A DNA stretch of 64,000 nt, taken from assembly GCA_033239525.1 (NCBI GenBank), contig BSYO01000015.1, positions 16,987,713-17,051,712 on the forward strand, in the 5' to 3' direction. Below are positions 33,346-43,869 of this stretch, piece after piece (position 1 is the first letter of the stretch; every line of letters begins with the position of its first letter). This DNA comes from Nepenthes gracilis. Lineage: Eukaryota > Streptophyta > Magnoliopsida > Caryophyllales > Nepenthaceae. The translations under genes and the position numbers were made by a program. Below the pieces are notes generated by a model that was not told the DNA's origin, searched no databases, and saw nothing but the letters and a program-made list of their open reading frames with translations.

Positions 33346-34470
33346 TTAAGCCAAAGCATCGGCACCGGCAACGATCTCCAAGATCTCTCCGGTGATCTTT
33401 GCCTGACGCTCTCTGTTGTAGACGATCGAAAGACTCCTCCTAAGCTCGATGGCATTATCGGTCGCGTTGCTCATGGCGCTCATCCTCGCAGCGAGCTCAC
33501 TGGCTAATGACTCCTGCAGGGCCCTCAAGATCTGACTGTTGAGGTACAATGGCAGCAAGGCGTCAAGGATCTGAACTGGATCCTGTTCAAACAGCAAGAT
33601 CGGTGAGAATTCCTGTGTTTGCGTCCGCACAGTATCTCTCTCCACAGTCAGCTTCCCTTCCTTGGTCGTCAGCCGGAAGAACTCATCCTCAGCTGCATCA
33701 ACGCAGTTTCCATTAATATCACATATCTCTCCCTTCGGGGATAGAGGGAGCAGAGTGTGAATCACCGGATCAGATTTCACCAGCGACACGAATTTTGTGT
33801 ACAGGAGCTCGACCTTATCGACCTCTTCGCTAACAAAGAGAGAGAAGACATCGTCGGCGATCGCCTGAGCTTCCTTTGCCGTCGGTAGCGTGCCACCGTC
33901 GAAGAATTTATCGACCGGGATATAAGGACGGCGAATGAAGTAGGAATTGCCCTTTTTGCCAACGCTTACGATGGTGTATTCTAACCCAAGATCCTTGAGC
34001 TCGGAAATCCTCTGCTCCGCTTTCTTGATGATTGCGTTGTTGAAACCGCCGCAGAGGCCTCGATCGCCGCTGACGACGACGAGGGCTACCTTCTTCACCG
34101 GCCGGACCTTTGTAAGTGGGACGTCGATGTCTTCAGTTTGGAGCTGCTCGTTGATGCTGTAGAGGACCTCGACGAGGGTCTCCGAGAAGGGTCGCCCATT
34201 GACGACGGCTTCCTGAGCTCTCCGGACTTTGGCAGCTGCCACGAGCTTCATGGCCTCGGTGATCTTCTGGGTGTTCTTTACTGTGCCGATGCGCTCTCTG
34301 AGCTCCCGGAGACCGCACTGAATCGGGCATGATGGCGGCTGTTTTTGGATGGTGGGATTTTGGGATGGGAGTTGTAAGGGAGAGAGAGAAGACCGGAAAG
34401 ACAGATAAGAGCTGTCTGAGAAGGAGACTTTTGAGGAGGAGACCCACATTGTTAGGTTGGAGGAAGCCAT
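33346..34470 (-). CDS. ATPC1: Chloroplast ATP synthase gamma chain (CF1 gamma)
   Basis: A complete intronless frame of 374 codons, the usual length for plant CF1 gamma. The protein is the rotor shaft of the thylakoid ATP synthase, turning inside the alpha3-beta3 head. Residues 1 to about 50 are Ser-rich and basic with no acidic residues in the first part, i.e. a chloroplast transit peptide (MASSNLTMWVSSSKVSF). The mature part starts near CGLRELRERIGTVKNTQKIT, the conserved N-terminal helix, followed by EAMKLVAAAKVRRAQEAV and VVVSGDRGLCGGFNNAIIKK. The redox loop unique to photosynthetic gamma is present: GEICDINGNCVDAAEDEF, two cysteines that thioredoxin reduces in the light. The C-terminal helix ends in YNRERQAKITGEILEIVAGA. 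The ATG at 34470 is the first in frame and gives the transit peptide. No defect is visible. Confidence 0.97.
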   Translation of the reverse strand: MASSNLTMWVSSSKVSFSDSSYLSFRSSLSPLQLPSQNPTIQKQPPSCPIQCGLRELRERIGTVKNTQKITEAMKLVAAAKVRRAQEAVVNGRPFSETLVEVLYSINEQLQTEDIDVPLTKVRPVKKVALVVVSGDRGLCGGFNNAIIKKAEQRISELKDLGLEYTIVSVGKKGNSYFIRRPYIPVDKFFDGGTLPTAKEAQAIADDVFSLFVSEEVDKVELLYTKFVSLVKSDPVIHTLLPLSPKGEICDINGNCVDAAEDEFFRLTTKEGKLTVERDTVRTQTQEFSPILLFEQDPVQILDALLPLYLNSQILRALQESLASELAARMSAMSNATDNAIELRRSLSIVYNRERQAKITGEILEIVAGADALA

Positions 34471-34474
34471 GGAA

Positions 34475-34740
34475 ATGGAGCTTTTGTGCTCGTTACAGAG
34501 TGAAGAAAGGGAAGAGATGAGGGCGGAAGAGAGAGAGGGACAGAGAGGAAGAGATTTGGTATTTCAGAGATTCGATTATCTTTCTCAAATCTTATCTGTT
34601 CGAATGTTGACATGTTGGCTACTCTGCCATGCAAGGAGGGCAAACGAGAGGTGTGGAGAGAAGGATTGGACGGATGAGGTCGAAGGAGATGAGGAAATTT
34701 GAACGTCGGAAATTCATCTCCAAGATTGGCCATTTAACCA
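34475..34740 (-). promoter_or_regulatory. ATPC 5' leader and proximal promoter
   Basis: On the minus strand a CT-rich leader (ctctctgtccctctctctcttccg) lies just upstream of the ATG. Further up, GATAAG (34592-34597) and GATAATC (34575-34581) resemble I-box/GATA elements found in light-regulated photosynthesis genes. No clear TATA box was seen. Confidence 0.45.
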
Positions 34741-34744
34741 AACG

Positions 34745-36034
34745 GTAAAATTTAGCTAAGCAAATTATTAATTGTTCCCTTATGATATAGAATCTATTAG
34801 CATTTTTTAAAAATAAAATAAATTAAATTTTGTAGATGTGGTGTAGAAAAAAAAAATAGCAATACTCTTTAATTAAATATATTAGGTATGATTTAAAATG
34901 AACTAACTCAACCTGAAATTGAAATAGTATTTTAATATTAATGGTTTAGATATAGCATCATGGAACTAATCAAACTTTCTGAGTAATAATATGGTAGGAT
35001 ATTAAATAGGTTATTTAATTCTGACGAACAGTTATGGTTAACTGATGGATAGTAATGTGACAATAAATGACTCAATTAAAAAACGATCGAAACGGTACTT
35101 ACATTAACAACCATACGATTTTCAAATTTAATAAAAGGGCTGTTACATCCCAAGAATAACACCTTTCATTCAACATCATATAATACCTTCCATTATAAAC
35201 GATAGTTTCGGGCTAATCAATCGATTAAAATTTCGACAATAAATGCAAAACCTTCAAATCAAAGAAAAGAAAAGTTCAATAAAAAAAGTATAAAAAGACA
35301 CTTAAGCAAAAAATACATTCAAACAATAAGAGCCAAATCCTTTTAAGTCACACTTATTTCCTTCCTTTCTTAATTTACGCTTTTATTTTGCATCCTTCTA
35401 TATCTTTAAAAAAAATCATCGATTTAAGTGTCAAAATTATGTCAAAAATTTAAGTCTCATATATATCTAATATTTTATTTAATTTATTATAGTGTATAAG
35501 ATAATAATTTTTAATTATAAATATTAGACCAGTTACTATTCAAAATCTTAAAATTTATTAAAATCCATTTAAAAATAAGTAATAGTATTTTTCTTATCCA
35601 TCAATCACTCATTGTCAATATATAATACTGATTAAAAATCCAAATAAAAATAAAAAATTAAATAAATTCTACATATAAAAATAAATTATAAATTTGCATT
35701 ATAATAATTACTTTTTAATATACAAATTGTGTAGTTTGAGGTGACGAGCAAATGAGTGGCATAACAAAAGTGGACCGTTCTCTTTAAAATTCGCCGTGTA
35801 CCGTTGTAATGAGAGTGGGAGGGGCCAGGGGACACTCCTCTTAAAAAAAAAAAAAGAGAGAAATTATTTTTTAAATTTAAATTATTTATTTTTAAATGAA
35901 TAATTATAAAATAATAAATAATTATAATTATTTTTAAAATTTTAAAATAATTAAAATATAATCTTTTATTTAAAAATAAATAATTTAAATTTATTTATAG
36001 TGGGACCCAAGAAATAATATATCGCCACCCATCT
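34745..36034. other. AT-rich intergenic DNA
   Basis: No gene seen. Near 35845-36000 is a foldback-like A/T sequence (aaattatttttta ... aaataatttaaattta). Confidence 0.5.
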
Positions 36035-36043
36035 GAAGGAATA

Positions 36044-36250
36044 GGATTGAGGGGGCGTCCTTATCTCCTGTGGAGAAGGATCGTCTTTCTCTTAATTTGG
36101 ACCGTTGGATGTAAAATCCGACGGTTACGTGTTTTAGATGATTAAATTTAAAATCGAACGGCTCACGTTATATTATCCATTCAAAACGTGTGGGCCGTCG
36201 AATTTTACATCTGACGGTTCAGATGAGGAGAAGGACGCCCCCCGGATCCC
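36044..36250. mobile_element. MULE-like MITE, copy 5 (207 bp)
   Basis: Flanked by 9-bp repeats gaaggaata at 36035-36043 and 36251-36259. Inverted ends: GGATTGAGGGGGCGTCCTT on the left and, inward from the right, GGGATCCGGGGGGCGTCCTT. The left end has an imperfect outer hairpin (CTCC tgt GGAG, extended by TCCT/AGGA) and an inner one, CCGTTGGAT/ATCCGACGG with one T-G pair. It is non-coding. Confidence 0.85.
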
Positions 36251-36259
36251 GAAGGAATA

Positions 36260-37800
36260 TGCAGCTAGACGATTATGATTTCTTTTTTTTTTTGGGGGGG
36301 GGGGTTTTGTGAGGGTAGTTTTGTAAATTAGTGTTTTGAATTCAGGGGTAACAATTGGAATAATTGGTATAAGAAATTAGAATTTGAATTTTGATTTTTA
36401 CTTTTAACATAATATTAAAATTAATTTTGACTCTATTTTTATATATTAATAATTAGAATTTTAATATAATATTTAAATAATATTAATAATTAGTATGATG
36501 AAAGTGTTCCATAGAAATCTAATATATTATATCATTTTAAATTCTATAATTAAATAAAAAATACAAATACATTATACCAACATGATCAGTTAGTCGTAAA
36601 TTATTTGATTAATATTTAATAGTTAAGATTTTAAAAATAAGATAATAAATATTAATATATTTTTTATTTTTTTAAAATATTAATTTTCAATTTGAAATCT
36701 AAATATATAAAATTATTTAAAAATAATTATTTATTGGATTATTTCATAGGAGAACGAGAAATCCATCAATGAGCTACCTTGCTTCAATATTTTTTCGTTT
36801 TTACTCTTTAGCCCCTCAAGGAGCCATTGGATTTTTCAAATCCAATAGTTCAAATGGGTGTCGCAGTGTCCTTGATTTATGAGGGGCATAATCGTATTTA
36901 CAACTTAAAAAATAACTTGCATTTTAGATAATCATTTTAAAAATATAATTTTTTATTAATTTAATAATTATTATTATTATAAATTTTTATATTATAGCTC
37001 TTTAATATTAATTCGACCATCCGAAAAAGAACAATAGACTCCTAAACCTTCCCCTCCACCCCCAAAAGGACCTCTTTTAGGCCTAAAAATGTAATTGTAC
37101 TTAATAGATAGAAATATATCTATATAAAATAAATAGTTTTAGAGACTGACATAATTAGCTGAATAAAGAGATTAGTTATTGAGATCGTACTTCTCTTATT
37201 AAATTTCTCAATTCAAATAGTTTATCTGAAAAAGATTATAATATATTCGCTGACTTATAAATAGACAAATCTCTTTATTATAATTATCTCTTTACTAGAG
37301 ATATACTTTTTATGATTACAGGTGTCATATATATAAACAACTTTATACCATATGACTTGTTACTTGAAAAAATATCTATATTGTATAAATATAAATATTG
37401 ACGATATGTTTGGCATCAGGCCTTAATATCGCGATAATATCGTAATATGTTATTATATCAGTTATATATCACAAAATATTGGTTAATATTTAAAATAACA
37501 ATTAATATAGCTTTATTAACTTATAATTTTTTTCAATTTTTTCTTTTAGTATATTTAGTACTGATAGAAATTGTTCTATATATCTGTTATCAATATGACT
37601 ACAACTAATACTAATATAAATATTTTTACTACTTACAAGCCGCATGTGAGCTATTTTCTAACCCAAGTGAGGCAACCCCCAACACTTATATCCTAGGTTT
37701 TTACCAATTCACTGAGCAGTACAGAAGATACGAGGAAGTGGGTCAAGTTCATATGGAATCAGTAAAGAAAAAACTTGAGTAGAGATTGGCATCTACAGTA
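36260..37800. other. AT-rich intergenic DNA with a MITE end fragment
   Basis: At about 36820-36880 the hairpin ATTGGATTT/AAATCCAAT followed by gggtgtcgcagtg matches the right end of the MITEs, but no left end or duplication was found. A (G)9 run follows a (T)10 run at 36280-36304. Otherwise no features. Confidence 0.5.
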
Positions 37801-37813
37801 ATGGTGGATATCT

Positions 37814-38197
37814 TCAGGAAATCAATGAGAAAAAAAGAGAGTGCAATAAACAAAATCTACAAGAGCCATACTTCAGAACAAGAAGGTTCTGTCTTTGTTC
37901 ACTTAAAAAGAAATTATAATCTCTAGAATCATCTTCAATTTGCCCGCTCAACAGAAGATCAGGGCTTGTATAACTCGCTAGCATAGCTATGTAGTCGATT
38001 GGATCAAGCTTTGTGTTTCCTCCTTCAAAATAGATCGCTTGCAAATTATGCATGATTAAGTTCACGAGAGCCTTTGAAAGAAACATTTTCATCTGATATA
38101 TGGTATCACCAATGATAGGACTGTCAACTCTAACCGTAATAGCTGTTCCAGCCTTATCTTTATCTATAAACTCAAGCCTTACCTTCAATCTTGACAA
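37814..38197 (-). CDS. Unassigned ORF, possible exon of an unrecognised gene
   Basis: Open frame reading SRLKVRLEFIDKDKAGTAIT, VRVDSPIIGDTIYQMKMFLS, ALVNLIMHNLQAIYFEGGNT, LDPIDYIAMLASYTSPDLL. Codon use and composition look protein-like up to about QRQNLLVLK; the last 20 residues look random, so the exon may end near 37870. The apparent start is not ATG, so it would be an internal or 3' exon. I do not recognise the family. Confidence 0.3.
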   Translation of the reverse strand: MSRLKVRLEFIDKDKAGTAITVRVDSPIIGDTIYQMKMFLSKALVNLIMHNLQAIYFEGGNTKLDPIDYIAMLASYTSPDLLLSGQIEDDSRDYNFFLSEQRQNLLVLKYGSCRFCLLHSLFFSLIS

Positions 38198-38838
38198 TAG
38201 TAAATCGTTCCTTGGGCTCGGTTTATTGCTGTATTCTCGTTAGCGCCAATTCAACTATCTTCGATCAAGCTAACATAAAGCAATACGAATACTCAACTGA
38301 TCTTTCCTTTGGTCTTCCTCCAAAAATAGTTCAATTCTCCTGAAAGATTTGACATTGCAAACTACAAGTCTGTTTTCAGAGCAAGTTTGATGATCAGGCC
38401 GACATTCCCACAATCTGGTTCATCTGCAATGGAGGAAGAGGTGGTTGAAGGTTTCTACTTCTTTTAAAGAAGTGACCAAATCTTTCCACTGCTTTGAATG
38501 CCAAGGAAGAACCCCCCCTATTTGTAGAATCCTTTTATGATCTTCACACAACTCTTTTTCATATATAAGAATAGCATTTTTTTTCAAAAAAAAAAAGAGA
38601 TAAAATTAAGAGGGATTTACCCTCTCTACATATACATGGAAAGATGGTTATAAAATAGTTGTATATAAGCGGTATGAGTATAATTTCTCATAGAAGAAGC
38701 CCATGCTTGAGGGGAGTCCTATTTGGGTACTTTTTTTTTTATCCTCCTTCATAATTCCAACCATGAGAATTTCATCGGGCTGATTGGACGGCAAGGATTA
38801 TGATAATAAACTAAGTGTGATGAACGTATCTTATACTC

Positions 38839-39027
38839 TTAGCCATCAAAATTGATAAAAACAAAATCATCACCTTTGAGAGTATAGGACTCTACCACCT
38901 CTCCTTGAGGGGATACATTGCTTTCAGGCAGCTTTACATTGTCAAATGCTTCAAAAAGAGAGCTTTGGGAATAGATTTTACCATGGAAGCAGCTTCTTTG
39001 AATACATTCCAACTCAACAGCTGACAA
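38839..39027 (-). CDS. Unassigned ORF, possible terminal exon
   Basis: Reads SAVELECIQRSCFHGKIYSQ, LFEAFDNVKLPESNVSPQGE, VVESYTLKGDDFVFINFDG then stop. Protein-like composition but no ATG start, so it would be a terminal exon. Relation to the ORF at 37814 is not clear. Function unknown. Confidence 0.25.
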   Translation of the reverse strand: MSAVELECIQRSCFHGKIYSQSSLFEAFDNVKLPESNVSPQGEVVESYTLKGDDFVFINFDG

Positions 39028-39136
39028 GTCTTCTCAAGCCTTTCTTTTTTCACAGCATAAGAGCATGCATGCATAGAGATCAGTTGTTCTCTGCTGTACA
39101 CTCTATCGAACTAAGAAGATGAGGCTGTAAATCAAT

Positions 39137-41116
39137 TTACACTCGTTGATTGTTCTGCTCTGCTCTTTTTTCCTCAAGAAGTGGGCAAACAATGGACCTG
39201 TAAGTATAAATATCAGGGATGACTCCATTGATAACCATAAAATCATGAATTTCGATAACTTCATCACCATCTCTTCTTTTTCTAGTATGGGTAATTAAAG
39301 TCGTGTATGTTATAAAATCAGTAGCTACTCCCTGCAAAAACATCATCTTCAATATATCTCTTGCTTCATAAATAAATCCCAACTTGCGCAAAGAATTTAA
39401 CATTGTATTGTAAGTGACTGTGTTCACTAAACTAGCCACTTTTTGCATCTCCATAAACAGAGTGATTGCACCCTTGATATGCCCAACAGTAAAATAGCCA
39501 TTTAACAATGAATTATAGGTCACGGAATCATGATAACCTGCCACATTCAATCGCTCTACCAAAAGCTTTGCTACATCTGCTGTTCCTGCCTTGCAGAAAC
39601 CATTCACCATGGCATTATATACTATCAGGTTAGGCTTTTCTCCGACCTTCGTCATTTCATTGAACACCTCACATGCACCTTCTATACTTCCATCCTTACA
39701 GTATCCGTCGATCAAGGTGCCATACGTGACAATGTTGGGCACAATTCCCCGAACAAACATGCTAGCAAGTAATTGCTTGGCTCCTCCGATGTCCTTTCTC
39801 TTCCACAGATAGTTGATTAGTATATTATGTGTAAAATTATCTATCACCGAGTGCTGACTGACGAATTGGCTATGGCATTTTACAGCTTCACTCAAATACC
39901 CGTTTCTACAAAGACCCTTTGTGAGGATAGAATATGTGAACATATCGGGGGAAAGAGACTTGTTGACCATGTCGGAGAAAAGCAGAGAAGCTTCCTCTAC
40001 ATCTCCTTCCATGAAAAGCCAATGGATAATTATGTTGTATATAGTTGTATTAGGAATTAAACCCCCTTTCACCATTTCATCACAAAATCCAAGTGCTTCA
40101 TCAATGCTTCCTTCCCTTGAGAATCCATCAATCAATATGGCAAAAGTCCTCACGTTTGGCTCGATGCGTGAATTGATCATTTCATTCATTATTTCCTTAG
40201 CATAAGATAATCTACCTAATCTACAAAGCCCATTAATCAGACAGTTATAAGTTACTAAATTTGGACTAATACTATCCATAGACATAAGCCTCATCCTCCT
40301 CACAAGCAAGATTGCGGTATCGAGATCACCCACCTTGCAAGCTCCATCAACAAGCATGTTGAAAGTAACAACAGTGGGAAAAATCCTCACCTTCAACATC
40401 CTATAAAACGAAGATATTGCTTCTGACAATCTAAAATCCCTACAAAAAGCATAAACAACCAAATTAAAAGTATTCACATTCTCTAAGTACCCATATGAAA
40501 GCATCTCCTTGTAAGTCTTCCAAAACCTATCCAAATCATTTGATTTCACCAAATGATTCAGGAAGTTATTCCAAGCATGAATCGAAACACCAAAACCTTT
40601 AATTTTCAATTTCGTCATCACTTCGTAAGCTCCTTCAGTTGACCCAATTTGAGTGCAACTCCGAACTAATGCATCAAACACTGCTGAACTCAAAAAACTT
40701 GCATCACTAGAATTAATCAAAGCATCCAATAGATCTAATGGGGATAACCCATTTACGTGCATCAGATTTCTCATGATTGTTAAGGCATCGTCATACCTTC
40801 TCGAGCTGACCATCAGATGAACTACATAGCAGCAGCATTCGACTGAGTGCGATAACTTGTTTCTCTCTTCAAGCCATTTAACAAACTCCAAAGCTAACTG
40901 TGGGGAATACCTAAATTCTTTCAAAATCCGGCTGATTATCGGATTAGTAAGAGTAGATGACAATTGGTCCAAAACCCTCCATCTTCTTTGCCTTAAATTC
41001 ACACAGATCGCCTTAAAAACTATGTCTTCCCGAAGTGAGCCGGAAAGCTGCCCACCAACATGAAGAAATCTGATAAATATTGATTTTTTCTTTAATATAT
41101 TGATTCTGAAAACCAT
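39137..41116 (-). CDS. Pentatricopeptide repeat protein, P class (659 aa), probably mitochondrial
   Basis: An intact intronless frame. PPR proteins bind organelle RNA, one nucleotide per 35-residue helix pair, and guide splicing, editing or stabilisation. The start, MVFRINILKKKSIFIRFLHV, is basic and hydrophobic without acids, fitting a mitochondrial presequence. From about residue 190 the 35-residue repeats are clear: TVVTFNMLVDGACKVGDLD, SPNLVTYNCLINGLCRLGRL, EPNVRTFAILIDGFSREGSI, SPDMFTYSILTKGLCRNGYL, VPNIVTYGTLIDGYCKDGSI, KPNLIVYNAMVNGFCKAGTA. About 13 repeats fit. There is no E, DYW or SMR extension (ends EEKRAEQNNQRV), so it is a P-class protein. I cannot name the orthologue. The first ATG in frame (41116) is used. 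Confidence 0.93.
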   Translation of the reverse strand: MVFRINILKKKSIFIRFLHVGGQLSGSLREDIVFKAICVNLRQRRWRVLDQLSSTLTNPIISRILKEFRYSPQLALEFVKWLEERNKLSHSVECCCYVVHLMVSSRRYDDALTIMRNLMHVNGLSPLDLLDALINSSDASFLSSAVFDALVRSCTQIGSTEGAYEVMTKLKIKGFGVSIHAWNNFLNHLVKSNDLDRFWKTYKEMLSYGYLENVNTFNLVVYAFCRDFRLSEAISSFYRMLKVRIFPTVVTFNMLVDGACKVGDLDTAILLVRRMRLMSMDSISPNLVTYNCLINGLCRLGRLSYAKEIMNEMINSRIEPNVRTFAILIDGFSREGSIDEALGFCDEMVKGGLIPNTTIYNIIIHWLFMEGDVEEASLLFSDMVNKSLSPDMFTYSILTKGLCRNGYLSEAVKCHSQFVSQHSVIDNFTHNILINYLWKRKDIGGAKQLLASMFVRGIVPNIVTYGTLIDGYCKDGSIEGACEVFNEMTKVGEKPNLIVYNAMVNGFCKAGTADVAKLLVERLNVAGYHDSVTYNSLLNGYFTVGHIKGAITLFMEMQKVASLVNTVTYNTMLNSLRKLGFIYEARDILKMMFLQGVATDFITYTTLITHTRKRRDGDEVIEIHDFMVINGVIPDIYTYRSIVCPLLEEKRAEQNNQRV

Positions 41117-42375
41117 AGGGCAGTCGGATTTTCAGGGGTATCGAGTTGGAAGACGTTATCATCGATTACGAATTGAACCTGCCGTTAAAGTTTCAGGAAA
41201 GGAGTAGCTAAACGTAGAAGAGCCCTAAATACGCAGAAACGGGGGTGTTACGTCTCACCCTTTGGAAAAACATCTAATATGGTAAGTATAAATCTAATGG
41301 TTTACATATTTTGTTTTAATAAAAAAATCAAATCAAAATTAAGAGAAAAATACTAGATCGATTGGGTTTCTATCCAAATATTTTAAAATACGTTCCGTAC
41401 CCCTGAACTGGTAGATACATTAACACAAATGGGTCATACGTCACATTAACGTGGAGCCTCTTCATTTTAATTCTAAAATTATTAGATATAAATTTAATAA
41501 CTTATAATTTTATTTATAAAAAAATATAAAAATAAACTAAAAAAATACATAGTCTGTTAGATTTATATTTGACTGTCTCGAAATAAAATGAAGGTACTGT
41601 GCCTAGAAGGTGAGATGCAATATCCCAAACTCGAAGATACAGATTTGAGAGCCTCTCCGTTGCACAAGTCCTCGAAGGGGGAAGGAGGGAAACAAGCAAG
41701 AGACTCTAGTACATCTAAGATTGTCGGATTCAAAAAGTAATCACTCAGATTTATAATTTAAAAAATTTAAAAATAGTAGTAGTTTCGGTTTTCTTATTTT
41801 TTTTATAATATATATTTTGATAATTTAATATTTAAAAGAAAATTGAAACAGAACTATTTTATATTTTTTTAAAAAAAAACCCTATTAAAAAAAAGCTAGT
41901 GTGAGAATAGGGGACGGATGGACAAGCATTCTTAGGCTGCAAATACTTGGCTTTGATGGTTTTGTGAGATAAATCATTATTATCCATCTTAGAACAAAAA
42001 TCTTCCTTCCACTCTCTCTATCTCAAAATTGCACATACAAGGTATTCTCAGTTTTCTTAGTCCGCTGCATCATCAATGACGCTAAGGTAGAAAGATTGTA
42101 ACACTCAATTTCCTATTTAATTGATTTGGTATTATTAATTTATTTTAAATTTATTTTAAATATATTAAAAATAATTGTGTAATATGAACTTGAAGAAAAT
42201 TCAGAGAATGAAGCAATTTTGGCGGGCAAGACATGCCAAACGTGTGCACTTTTGGTAGATTTGCCACGCCCGAGAAGCACCCTTGAACAGCTCAAGCCAA
42301 ATTTGGGCAGATTGGAGGATGTTTGGTGTAGTCTTGAAGCGATGCTTGAGCACGGATGCTAACAAAAAAGGAGAT
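41117..42375. other. Intergenic DNA
   Basis: No gene seen. The stretch from about 42190 may be the eroded left edge of the third Tat element. Confidence 0.5.
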
Positions 42376-42379
42376 TAGG

Positions 42380-43860
42380 GTGATGTTTTGATTCACCTAG
42401 AGTGGGGACTGGATCTCCCTGTCCCCCAAAGACCTTCCCACTAGCGAGGCCATTTAAAATTCGCTAAAAAATTAGAAGGACCGCTACTTCTTTGTGCGTG
42501 TCGGTGACTCATGTCCCTTGTCCTGAAATTGGGGTAAGGTTCCCAGTGCTTTTATTGGGACACTCAAGAAGGCTGAGGTGGCTGCTATGGAGCCACTGTC
42601 ATGGCTGATGAGGGATCATGATTATGAGTTTAGGAGAGATCACCTGGTTTCCAAGGAGGAAACCAGGAAAGCTCGTTGGGGACCTCCTTCTCTGATCCAG
42701 AAGATTAGACCACCACCATCGGATGCCTCACAACGCAAGAGGAAAGCCAACGCTATCGCTATTGATGCAGCCAGTGCACTTTCCATAGGTGACACTCCCA
42801 GAAATTCGAAGCAAAAGAGGGCCACGACGATAGAGCCTTCTTCGTCATCCTTCACTGAGCCGGATTGCGTAGCAGCCAGACAGCTCGCTGGAGGTAGAGA
42901 GTGCTCCGAACTAGAGGCAACTGTGGAGGAGCACAAGGCCATGTTGCGCGCCGCCGCAAGTGGCGTTGCCATTGCGCTACCGCAGCCGGTGGGCTTGGTG
43001 GCACAAGCCGCACCGATGGAGCAGCCTCCTGCAACTGCTAGGATGGAGCCGGCTGATGAGCCACTAGTTGGGTTGGAGGAGCTAGCCTTGGAGCCATCTT
43101 TTGCGCTTAATGAGCCAGCCGCCGGAGTGCTTTTTGAAGCGGTTGACATCGGTATAGAGTTGGCGGAGGAGATTGCTGTTAGGGCTTTAGTGGAGCGTGC
43201 TGAGGTGGCTGCCACTCCTAGTCTCCACCATCAGCCCTAAGGTCACGGAGCAGGCCAGTAATGAGGCAGTGAGAAATCTAGCTGGTAACTTTTCTAAGCT
43301 TCCCTTCTTTTCTTCCTTTACTGTTGTGGTTTAACTCCTTTAATTTCTGGTATGAGGCAAAGATTATGGGCACAGTGAGCAAGGAACTGTGTCAATGGGA
43401 CCTGGTAATTCAGGATCGCAAGGAAGAAATTTTCTGATTTGAGGAGGAGGTGGACCTACTGAGGGCCCAGCACCAGGAGGAGAAGGCTGCTCTCCAGTCG
43501 CAATTGTTTGAGCTGAGAGTAAAAACTGCATGACTGGAAGAGGAGGCTGCCAAGACTTCGGGGCATACTAACGAGCTTCTTGGAAAGATAGCTTTGTTAG
43601 AGAACGAGCTATCCACTTGTATACACCCTCATGAGGTTTCTTAGGTGCTGTGGGCACGATTATAGGAAGGTATCAACATTAGTCGCCACATTGTCCAACT
43701 GGCGGATCCCAATTTTCCTATTGGTGTCCTTGATCCAGTGAACTGTACTGCCAGGCAATGTGAGAGCCTTGTGGACCAGTTCAGAGTGTGTAAGGGCCTC
43801 TCCCGCCTCCTCCAGGGAGCTCTGTTCCTTAGATTTTGTGTCCCTTACTTTTTACTTTTT
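42380..43860 (+). pseudogene. Antisense gene of third Tat element, 5'-truncated
   Basis: Degenerate exon 1 from about 42380 reads DWISLSP and DRYFFVRVGDSCPLS with stops, matching EWISLSP and NRFFFVKVGEKWPIA of the copy at 20489. The frame 42578-43240 is open: EPLSWLMRDHDYEFRRDHLV, WGPPSLIQKIRPPPSDASQR, and an Ala/Glu-rich tail. A likely intron of about 70 nt (GT at 43285) precedes a coiled coil (EEEVDLLRAQHQEEKAALQS; LLGKIALLENELSTC) with two stops. The end, DPNFPIGVLDPVNCTARQ, matches the last part of the first element's gene. Gene order and intron position agree with that element. Confidence 0.68.
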
Positions 43861-43869
43861 GATATAACT

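Noticed and set aside
38330..38560. Minus-strand trace ETFNHLFLHC resembling the zinc-binding end of LINE reverse transcriptases
   Set aside because: Only one short motif in a frame with stops; too weak to call a LINE.
42640..43215. Minus-strand frame of 191 codons (Ser/Ala-rich)
   Set aside because: Shadow of the plus-strand antisense gene, which has homologues in the other two elements.
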